Below are positions 57,552 through 64,000 of a stretch of DNA of 64,000 nucleotides, piece by piece; position 1 is the stretch's first letter, and each line of letters opens with the position of its first letter. A model generated the notes under the pieces. That model saw nothing but the letters and a program-made list of their open reading frames with translations, was not told the origin of the DNA and did not search any database. Source of the DNA: Hyphomicrobiales bacterium (lineage in GTDB: Bacteria > Pseudomonadota > Alphaproteobacteria > Rhizobiales > Rhizobiaceae); contig UBMU01000002.1 of assembly GCA_900466605.1 (NCBI GenBank), positions 399,643-463,642 of the forward strand, written 5' to 3'. The translations under genes were made by a program, and so were the position numbers.

Positions 57552-57746
57552 TTAAAGAAGCGGATCGAGGATGAAGGGCCTGTCAACCCTGCCTGGCTGC
57601 GGCGTCGGCTTCGAGGAGTCGCCGGTCTTCGTCGCGTTTGCGCTCGGCGGATCGAGATCGCCTTTGCGTCCGCACCCGGCGACAGCAAGGCCGATCACGG
57701 CAAAAACAACCGTCAGGCGGACGATCTGCGGCAAGCTCTTCTGCAT
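57552..57746 (-). CDS. lptM: LptM-type small lipoprotein
   Basis: 64 residues. Lipobox AVAGC near residue 25 followed by GRKGDLDPP, the short signature of LptM (formerly YifL), which helps LptD mature in the LPS transport pore. AGAGGAATTCC precedes ATG 57746; the frame is open to 57809. Located between argH and lysA, the usual rhizobial position. Confidence 0.88.
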   Translation of the reverse strand: MQKSLPQIVRLTVVFAVIGLAVAGCGRKGDLDPPSANATKTGDSSKPTPQPGRVDRPFILDPLL

Positions 57747-57823
57747 GGAATTCCTCTTGGAGCGGCACTGGTGGACACCTTCATAGCGAAGTTTATCCAC
57801 CTTGTGCACCCTGATTGTTGAGG

Positions 57824-59224
57824 TCAGTTGCGGGCCCGCCAGTAGGCGATCTGCTTGCGCACTTCCGAAGGTGCCGTGCCGCCAAAGCTCTTGCGGCTTG
57901 CAACCGATGCTTCGACCGTCAGCACATCGTAGACCTTGTCCGTTATACCGGGGTTGATCGCCTGCAGATCGGCAAGCGGCAGCTCGGCAAGATCGCAGCC
58001 CTTGCTCTCGGCCAGCGCCACGGCGCGGCCGGTCACATGGTGGGCGTCGCGGAACGGCAGTCCGGCTTCGCGCACCAGCCAGTCGGCAAGGTCGGTCGCG
58101 GTCGAATAGCCGGAACCGGCGGCGGCCTTCATGCGCGCGACATTGATTGTCAGGTCGCGGACCATGCCGGTCATCGCAGCGATCGCCAGTTCCAAGCTCT
58201 CGGCGGCATCGAAGACCTGTTCCTTGTCTTCCTGCATATCCTTGGAATAGGCGAGCGGCAGGCCCTTCATGATGGTCAAAAGCGCAATCAGCGAGCCGTT
58301 GATGCGGCCGGTCTTGGCGCGCACCAGCTCGGCGGCATCAGGATTCTTCTTCTGCGGCATGATTGAGGAGCCGGTGGAGAAGGCATCCGACAGGCGCACG
58401 AAGCCGAACTGCGGCGTCGACCAGATGACAATCTCTTCGGCAAGACGCGACAGGTGCATGCTGCAGATGGCGGCGAGAGCCAGGAACTCGATGGCGAAAT
58501 CGCGGTCGGAGACGGTGTCGATCGAGTTGCGGGTTGGTTCACGGAAGCCGAGTGCCTTGGCGGTCATGTGGCGGTCGATCGGATAGCCGGTGCCGGCAAG
58601 GGCGGCGGCGCCGATCGGGCTCTCGTCCAGGTGTTCGATGGCGTGGCGCACACGCGAGCGGTCGCGGCCGAACATCTCGACATAGGCCATGCAGTGATGG
58701 CCGAAGGTGACCGGCTGGGCGGTCTGCAGATGGGTAAAGCCGGGCATCACCGTGTCGGCATGCTCTTCGGCGCGGTCGAGAAACGCCGCGATCAAGCTGG
58801 TCAGCAGCTGCTCTGTCTTCTGCAGCTCTTCCTTTACCCAGAGGCGGAAATCGAGCGCGACCTGGTCGTTGCGCGAGCGGGCGGTGTGCAGACGGCCCGC
58901 AGCGGGGCCGATCAATGTCGCAAGGCGGGCCTCGACATTCATGTGAATGTCTTCCAGTTTGCGGGAGAATTCGAAATTGCCGCTCTCGATCTCTGACAGG
59001 ATCGTGTTTAGCCCTTCGACGATCTTGTCTTTATCCTCGGCCGAAATGATGCCCTGGTGGGCGAGCATGGTGGCATGGGCGATCGAGCCGCGGATGTCCT
59101 GGGCAAAGAGCTTCTTGTCGAAACCGATCGAGGCATTTATCTCCTCCATGATCGCATCGGGACCGGAGGCGAAACGGCCGCCCCACATCTGGTTGGAGGA
59201 TTTGGTGTCCGTGCTGTCGGCCAT
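57824..59224 (-). CDS. argH: argininosuccinate lyase
   Basis: 466 residues, normal length, cleaving argininosuccinate to arginine and fumarate. Fumarase-superfamily signature [13 protein letters not shown] near residue 280; MWGGRF at the N-terminus, [10 protein letters not shown] near 110 and [13 protein letters not shown] near 160 are intact. Start at ATG 59224; the 24-residue extension to 59296 overlaps the divergent tlpA and is not family-like. First gene of the argH-lptM-lysA-TIGR02302 unit. Confidence 0.96.
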   Translation of the reverse strand: MADSTDTKSSNQMWGGRFASGPDAIMEEINASIGFDKKLFAQDIRGSIAHATMLAHQGIISAEDKDKIVEGLNTILSEIESGNFEFSRKLEDIHMNVEARLATLIGPAAGRLHTARSRNDQVALDFRLWVKEELQKTEQLLTSLIAAFLDRAEEHADTVMPGFTHLQTAQPVTFGHHCMAYVEMFGRDRSRVRHAIEHLDESPIGAAALAGTGYPIDRHMTAKALGFREPTRNSIDTVSDRDFAIEFLALAAICSMHLSRLAEEIVIWSTPQFGFVRLSDAFSTGSSIMPQKKNPDAAELVRAKTGRINGSLIALLTIMKGLPLAYSKDMQEDKEQVFDAAESLELAIAAMTGMVRDLTINVARMKAAAGSGYSTATDLADWLVREAGLPFRDAHHVTGRAVALAESKGCDLAELPLADLQAINPGITDKVYDVLTVEASVASRKSFGGTAPSEVRKQIAYWRARN

Positions 59225-59265
59225 GAGGATGCCTGCCTTGAAGAACGCGTGTCTCGGAGAATGAA

Positions 59266-59928
59266 ATGACGACAAAAACGCCCTTGCGCCTGCCATCCCT
59301 GAAGCTGATCGGGATCGCGGCCGTCGCAGGCATTATTGCCGGTGCGGCAGCGGTTTACATCAGGGAAGCAGGGTCTGGCAATGGCGGGACGCAAACGGCG
59401 GCTGGCGAATGCGCGGCGACAAAGGAAGTCGCCACGCGAATTGGACCGCTTCTCAAGGGACAGGTGGCGGCGATGGTTGCCCCTGACGAGCACCGCAGGC
59501 TAACCACCGTTGCCTTCAAGGATGCGGACGGCAAGCCTGTGACGCTTGACAACTTCGCTGGGAAGACCGTGCTCTTCAATCTTTGGGCGACGTGGTGCGT
59601 GCCTTGCCGCGAGGAAATGCCGGCGCTGAATGCGCTGGAGAAGGAGATGGGCAGCGACAAATTCCAGGTCGTGCCGGTCAACATCGACACCGGCGACGAC
59701 GAGAAGCCCAAGGCTTTCCTCAGCGAAATCGGAGTCGACGCGCTCAAGCTCTATCGCGACAACACCATCGAGGTGTTCAACAGCCTCAAGAAGGAAGGCC
59801 TCGCTTTCGGCTTGCCTGTCACGCTTCTGATCGACGACAAGGGTTGTCTGGTCTCCGCCATGAATGGCCCGGCGGCCTGGGACAGCGACGACGCCAAGGC
59901 GCTGATCAAGGGCGCCGTGGGGTCGTGA
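59266..59928 (+). CDS. tlpA: TlpA-like thiol:disulfide oxidoreductase
   Basis: 220 residues. N-terminal membrane helix (about 14-35) anchors a thioredoxin-fold domain in the periplasm with active site WCVPC near residue 110. Relatives reduce apocytochrome c or copper-binding maturation factors for cytochrome oxidase. Divergent from argH with 41 bases between starts. Confidence 0.92.
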   Translation: MTTKTPLRLPSLKLIGIAAVAGIIAGAAAVYIREAGSGNGGTQTAAGECAATKEVATRIGPLLKGQVAAMVAPDEHRRLTTVAFKDADGKPVTLDNFAGKTVLFNLWATWCVPCREEMPALNALEKEMGSDKFQVVPVNIDTGDDEKPKAFLSEIGVDALKLYRDNTIEVFNSLKKEGLAFGLPVTLLIDDKGCLVSAMNGPAAWDSDDAKALIKGAVGS

Positions 59929-60224
59929 GACGAGCAAGCAGGTGGGCATACCGGTCCACGCGGTGCGTGAGCGCTTCGATCCTCTCGGCAGCCCGTCACT
60001 GATCGTGACGAGTTGGGTTCCCCCTTTAAAAGGAAGGCTGGCGGCAAGCCGGCCAGAGCAGAATTGCGGCGGGTGAAGTCCGTCACCGGCCTTTATGCGA
60101 GGCTTACATTAGGACCTGCTCCCCCCAATCGAAAAGATATGCCAGGACGGGTAGCCTCACCTTGTGTGGTCGATCATTTGGCCGCCTGAACAGACATACA
60201 GTTTTCGCTGGAAGGGTTAGGGCG

Positions 60225-60419
60225 ATGTACGGTCGCTGGTGGGCATATTACGTTGCGGCGCAATCGCGTCAGGGAGCGCAAGCTCAATCGTCTTGGAACG
60301 TCGAGAACCACGAGGTCGCATTCGATCGCACGGACGATCTCTGGATCTTCGTCCGGCTTGCACTCGTTCTTGCGGCGTTCTCGGCCGGGCTGGCCTGCAT
60401 CCTTTGGGTTGCAAGCTGA
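60225..60419 (+). CDS. 64-residue single-span membrane protein
   Basis: 64 residues. Polar N-terminus with aromatic residues, then one hydrophobic helix at about 40-62 to the end. A GAAGGGTTAGGG stretch precedes ATG 60225. No family recognised. Part of a poorly conserved stretch. Confidence 0.5.
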   Translation: MYGRWWAYYVAAQSRQGAQAQSSWNVENHEVAFDRTDDLWIFVRLALVLAAFSAGLACILWVAS

Positions 60420-60610
60420 TCGCTGCGGTAGGTGTCAAAGCGGGACCAGCAGCAAATGTCGCAGGAAGCGGGTGCAATGCCAGCGCCATGCCTGTCGGAA
60501 TGGCGCTGGCTTTGATGCGATTTCTATTTTCAGCGGCGCGCCGCCATATAGATTTCATACGAGAGAATATGGAGGCTTGCTCCCTTAGGGGTTGTTTGAT
60601 GGAGACACGA

Positions 60611-60895
60611 ATGTTCGGCCGGCATGGAATCGACTATTTGACGAAGGAACGGGACATTATTGCCGGACGCTATCAGAGGCAGCAGAGAGGTCCGAAGTTC
60701 GGTCAGGTTCTTGTGGCCACGGGGCTGGTGCTGGTGGCATTCTTCGGATTGATCGCGGCACGGCTGGTTGCCTGGAAGCCAACATCCTCATTGGCGCAAG
60801 CCATCTCGGCAGACCTCTCCTTCGCGCCGGCGATCGGAGTCGCTGTCTCGTTTATACCGGATGGCATTTGTGCCCATTCTTGCCTCGGCGATTGA
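60611..60895 (+). CDS. 94-residue membrane protein
   Basis: 94 residues from ATG 60611, with GGAG six bases upstream; an ATG at 60599 is in frame. A basic N-terminus (about 30 residues) is followed by a membrane helix (VLVATGLVLVAFFGLIAARL). A second, weaker hydrophobic segment comes before a Cys-containing end. No family recognised; the C-terminal third may be degenerate. Confidence 0.45.
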   Translation: MFGRHGIDYLTKERDIIAGRYQRQQRGPKFGQVLVATGLVLVAFFGLIAARLVAWKPTSSLAQAISADLSFAPAIGVAVSFIPDGICAHSCLGD

Positions 60896-61301
60896 AAGTC
60901 ATACCGCCGGCAACCCGTGCGATGGACGAGAAGTTGGCCTGAATGCGGGTCCACAGCCTGCTCCGTCGATGGCCGCTAGGGGCCGGCAGACGAATACACC
61001 CCGCCGCGCCAAATGCAGTCATTGCCCTTCGCGCGACCTCACAGAGGTTACGGCTTAGGGCTTTGACCGACTTCGCAGGCCACCCAACCGATATCTGCGA
61101 GGATCGACCTTGGTCTGAGAATTGCCACGACCAAGGTGCCAAGCCGCTCCCTCCTTGGTCGCACAAACAGCGGGACCTTGTTCTCTACAAGGACCAAGCG
61201 AGCGATGCTGAAATACGCCAACGCTTCAAAAACTCGTTGCTGAGCGGAAAGGCCCCCGGCCTTCCGAGCGGTTTGCTGCGTCCTGTCCGGAGAGCAGAAA
61301 A
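60896..61301 (+). other. 406-base stretch without recognised gene
   Basis: Open frames exist on both strands but lack ribosome binding sites and family-like sequence. No terminator, RNA gene, transposase remnant or repeat was recognised. It must contain the promoter for the DoxX-like gene. Confidence 0.4.
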
Positions 61302-62456
61302 ATGGCTACGTTCAAGTTCGACTTTCCGAACACGATGTTCGGCATAAGCCAGACCAAAATTCCTGAAGGTATGCCCCGGGATGAAAGCCCACCGACCCGT
61401 CTGATGACAGTGGGGTCCTCGTTCACACGGCGGCTCGAAGCAACTCTTTGTATTTCCGCTATTGCGGGGTTGATAGCGTGGCCGACACCTGCTGACGCCC
61501 ATGTCAAATGGTTCACGTCCTTTGACGTAGCTACGCCGGCACGACCATTTTCAGAAACCCTTTTGAGCGCTTGGTTCTGGCTTGCCGTTGCGATTGCCGT
61601 TCCGCTGTTCGCAATGACCGCTGCCGTCCAACGTACGGTCATCGGCAACAAGATTCTCGTCCTGATGGACCGGGCAGCAGAACCGTTGTGGAATCGGGCC
61701 GACGACTTTGTTCGCGTCGTCACCGGGGCCTTTTTCGTCGCCATCTTCGTCATTGGCGGTGTTTATCTCACACCTGACCTTCATACCCATTCGGAATGGG
61801 TTTCCTGGACGCAGTTGGCAATTGCGGGAGGTCTCTTCTCACGCCGCACAATGTGGCTTTCCGCCACAGGTATACTCGTGCTCTGGGTTGCCGCGCTTCA
61901 TCAGTACCAGATCTTTCATCTCCTCGACTATCTTGTGCTTGGCTTGGGCGTTGCTGGTTATCTGGTCCTGTTTTCGCTGACCGGGTCCTGGTGGCACCGC
62001 CAGCGCTTCAACGTCTTGTACTGGGCGATCGCCATTACACTGATGCGCTCCAGTTTTGAAAAATTCGCTTATCCGGAATGGTTCCAGCCGCTGGCGCAGG
62101 AAAAGCCGTTTCTGACCTTCGGCATGCCTACCGATGTATTTCTGCCAATGGCAGGCGTGGTTGAGTTCACGCTTGGTCTTGGATTGCTGTGGACGCCGCT
62201 TGTCAGGCGGTTTTCTGCCATTGCGTTGCTGGTCATCTTCAACGCGGCGGTCGTGCCGTTCGGACGGCTGGACTTAGTTGGCCACAGTCTAATCGTCATG
62301 ATGTTGGTGATCGCGACCGTTGATCCGACGCGCGATGCGCAGATCGCTCCGGCATTCAAGAGGGTAATTGTCAGCGTTCCGGCCGGGTTCGTTGCGGCCC
62401 TGGCGATCTTGGCACCGACCTATTGGAGCTTGCACATGGCGCTCTATGGGCACTAA
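61302..62456 (+). CDS. DoxX-like multi-span membrane protein
   Basis: 384 residues with about eight membrane helices after an unusual polar N-terminus. A segment ADAHVKWFTSFDV follows the first helix. The C-terminal half (FEKFAYPEWFQPL...GVVEFTLGLGLLW) resembles DoxX-type small quinone- or oxidoreductase-associated membrane domains. GGAGAGCAGAAAA before the ATG. Function unknown; stands alone. Confidence 0.7.
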   Translation: MATFKFDFPNTMFGISQTKIPEGMPRDESPPTRLMTVGSSFTRRLEATLCISAIAGLIAWPTPADAHVKWFTSFDVATPARPFSETLLSAWFWLAVAIAVPLFAMTAAVQRTVIGNKILVLMDRAAEPLWNRADDFVRVVTGAFFVAIFVIGGVYLTPDLHTHSEWVSWTQLAIAGGLFSRRTMWLSATGILVLWVAALHQYQIFHLLDYLVLGLGVAGYLVLFSLTGSWWHRQRFNVLYWAIAITLMRSSFEKFAYPEWFQPLAQEKPFLTFGMPTDVFLPMAGVVEFTLGLGLLWTPLVRRFSAIALLVIFNAAVVPFGRLDLVGHSLIVMMLVIATVDPTRDAQIAPAFKRVIVSVPAGFVAALAILAPTYWSLHMALYGH

Positions 62457-62802
62457 GCCAAGCAATACCTTGCTGATCCCCGCCTTGCGCTGACCTCGCC
62501 GGCGCCCTACCGGGAGCGTCCGGTTTGGTTCAGCCATGCAAGTCCGGAGGCGCTAAACGAAGCGATAGCCTGAAAGGGGATAGGGATCTCCCGAAGAACG
62601 CGGAAGGCCCCGCAAATGCGGGCACTAAATTGTCATTGAGAGGTTCCGCATTTCCGCAGGCTCTCCGGATCGGTTGCTGCGGCTGCAGGCGAATGCGCTT
62701 ACGGGAGCAAAGTTGTGCCCGTGCGGCAAGACCTCTTCGCCGTCGCAATGACGGAGGCACGGATGCGAAAGGAATGTGGCCCTTGGCGGGCTGGGAAGCG
62801 CG
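62457..62802. other. 346-base gap
   Basis: No gene seen. A short CCCGC-aaat-GCGGG hairpin at 62609-62622 has no T-tract. It separates the DoxX-like gene from the convergent 3-hydroxybutyryl-CoA dehydrogenase. Confidence 0.4.
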
Positions 62803-63684
62803 TTAGCGGGTCGGGACCGGCGTTTCGCCGCGATAATCGTAGAAACCGCGGCCTGATTTGCGGCCGAGCCAGCCTGCCTCGACGTATTTTACCAGCAACG
62901 GGCAGGGGCGGTACTTGGAGTCGGCCAAGCCGTCATGCAGCACCTGCATGATCGACAGGCAGGTGTCGAGGCCGATGAAATCGGCCAGCTGCAGCGGCCC
63001 CATCGGATGGTTGGCTCCGAGCTTCATCGCCGTGTCGATCGCATCGACGGTGCCGACGCCTTCATAGAGCGTATAGATTGCCTCGTTGATCATCGGCAGC
63101 AGGATGCGGTTGACGATGAAGGCCGGGAAATCTTCGGCGACCGTCACGGTCTTTTCCAGCGAGGCGACGAATTCCTTGGCGGTGTTGAAGGTGCTCTCTT
63201 CGGTGGCGATGCCGCGCACGAGTTCGACCAGCTTCATCACCGGCACCGGGTTCATGAAATGAATACCCATGAAGTGCTCGGGGCGGTCGGTGGCTGAGGC
63301 GAGCCGGGTGATCGAGAGCGAGGATGTATTGGTGGCGAGGATTGCTTCCGGCTTCAGAACTGGACAGACCTGGGCGTAGATCTTGCGCTTGACGCTCTCG
63401 TCTTCGGTCGCTGCCTCGATCACGAGATCGGAAGCAGCGAGATCGTTAATGTCGGAGGAGCCGGAAATCAGGGCGAGGGTAGCGGAGCGCTCGTCGTCCG
63501 TCATCTTGCCGCTCGTCACATGGCGGGCGAGGTTGCCGTTGATCGTGGCGAGGCCGTGCTGGACGCGTTCGTCGGAGAGATCGTAGAGTTGGACCTTGTA
63601 GCCAGCATCTGCCGAAACCTGTGCGATGCCGCAACCCATCTGGCCTGCGCCGATGATACCAATCGTCTTCAACACCGCGCTCAT
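62803..63684 (-). CDS. hbdA: 3-hydroxybutyryl-CoA dehydrogenase
   Basis: 293 residues. NAD(P)-dependent oxidation/reduction of 3-hydroxybutyryl-CoA in butanoate and PHB metabolism. Rossmann motif GIIGAGQMGCGIA near residue 8, ATNTSSLSI, HFMNPVPVMKLVE and the family signature DFPAFIVNRIL near 180 are intact. ATG 63684 gives the family N-terminus; ATG 63705 is an alternative. Downstream of etfA, but separated by a terminator. Confidence 0.95.
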   Translation of the reverse strand: MSAVLKTIGIIGAGQMGCGIAQVSADAGYKVQLYDLSDERVQHGLATINGNLARHVTSGKMTDDERSATLALISGSSDINDLAASDLVIEAATEDESVKRKIYAQVCPVLKPEAILATNTSSLSITRLASATDRPEHFMGIHFMNPVPVMKLVELVRGIATEESTFNTAKEFVASLEKTVTVAEDFPAFIVNRILLPMINEAIYTLYEGVGTVDAIDTAMKLGANHPMGPLQLADFIGLDTCLSIMQVLHDGLADSKYRPCPLLVKYVEAGWLGRKSGRGFYDYRGETPVPTR

Positions 63685-63738
63685 CTCCAAACCCCTGATC
63701 GGCATGCGCCCCGGCGCTGCTGTATTTTTCTAACAAAA

Positions 63739-63764
63739 CTGCCGGGCAAATGATCGCCCGGCAG
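63739..63764 (-). terminator. Rho-independent terminator after etfA
   Basis: 9-bp stem CTGCCGGGC/GCCCGGCAG with an 8-base loop; on the minus strand it is followed by TTTTG. Lies 69 bases after the etfA stop and 55 bases before hbdA, so hbdA probably has its own promoter or is expressed by partial read-through. Confidence 0.85.
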
Positions 63765-63832
63765 AAGTAGTAGCCCTTAAAAAGATAATTTTCCAGTCAT
63801 TCGCAAGTGCGAAATAAGGGCATCTGCACGGA

Positions 63833-64000
63833 TCAAAGCGCCTTCTGCAATTCCGGCAGCGCTTCGAAGAGATCGGCGACGAGGCCGTAGTCGGCAACCT
63901 GGAAGATCGGGGCCTCTTCGTCCTTGTTGATCGCGACGATGACCTTCGAATCCTTCATGCCGGCAAGGTGCTGGATGGCACCGGAGATGCCGCAGGCGAT
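63833..64000 (-). CDS. etfA: electron transfer flavoprotein alpha subunit, C-terminal 55 residues (partial)
   Basis: The frame runs off the window end. The visible C-terminus has the EtfA FAD-binding signature: [24 protein letters not shown] and [16 protein letters not shown], ending in a TGA at 63833. EtfA, with EtfB, passes electrons from acyl-CoA dehydrogenases to the quinone pool. The adjacent hbdA fits fatty-acid and butyrate oxidation. Confidence 0.95.
   Translation of the reverse strand: MACGISGAIQHLAGMKDSKVIVAINKDEEAPIFQVADYGLVADLFEALPELQKAL

Overview
The window looks like ordinary chromosome of a member of the Rhizobiaceae (Rhizobium, Sinorhizobium/Ensifer or Agrobacterium type). 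The evidence is high GC content, the Shemin-pathway 5-aminolevulinate synthase HemA, the aerobic cobaltochelatase pair cobS-cobT, a CpdR-type single-domain response regulator, a DUF2125 protein, a TIGR02302-type Gln-rich protein and a MocE-type Rieske ferredoxin. No phage, insertion sequence, CRISPR array, integrase gene or rRNA operon was seen. One tRNA gene, tRNA-Arg(CCT), is present. All calls come from reading the sequence; no database search was possible.

Layout. 1-4.3 kb: a glycine-zipper lipoprotein and a form II coxSLM molybdenum hydroxylase operon closed by a strong terminator. 4.4-7.1 kb: convergent hemA and dxr sharing one terminator. 7-10 kb: BON protein, ThuA-like protein and an EptA/MCR-type phosphoethanolamine transferase. 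10.1-14.8 kb: a LacI-type regulator divergent from a four-gene set: diiron desaturase-like oxygenase, Rieske ferredoxin, ferredoxin reductase and a divergent PanB-like protein. This set resembles the MocDEF rhizopine demethylase and is the most interesting system in the window. 14.9-19.9 kb: a degenerate kinase-like protein, tRNA-Arg, an M20 amidohydrolase, and a D-Ala-D-Ala carboxypeptidase coupled to a His-rich COG0523 GTPase. 19.9-25.7 kb (minus strand): ABC exporter, TusA-like protein, L,D-transpeptidase lipoprotein, accA, xerD and a 58-residue membrane protein. 25.9-29.4 kb: translationally coupled aroK-aroB-CorC/HlyC-family gene.

29.5-34.8 kb: BolA, J-domain protein, cobS, cobT and a phytase-like secreted protein. 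34.8-39.7 kb: an SDR/AraC divergent pair, a queuosine-precursor transporter, rpmB, a DUF3108 protein and an EamA exporter. 39.7-50.7 kb: a housekeeping block (cupin-gloB, methyltransferase, hisC-tyrC, DUF2125, ChaC, plsC, YdcF, ftsE-ftsX, hpt, cpdR). 50.8-53.3 kb: an unrecognised protein, a BBE-type flavoprotein and a small secreted protein. 53.4-59.2 kb (minus strand): argH-lptM-lysA-TIGR02302, with tlpA divergent from argH. 59.9-62.8 kb: a poorly conserved stretch of small membrane proteins plus a DoxX-like protein. 62.8-64 kb: 3-hydroxybutyryl-CoA dehydrogenase and the 3' end of etfA.

Together the genes mostly serve central metabolism (tetrapyrrole, isoprenoid, aromatic amino acid, lysine, arginine, fatty acid and cobalamin synthesis) and envelope or cell-division functions. 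Accessory catabolism is concentrated in the cox and Moc-like operons. Where the first possible start codon was not convincing, starts were moved to a downstream ATG/GTG with a ribosome binding site or the family's usual N-terminus.
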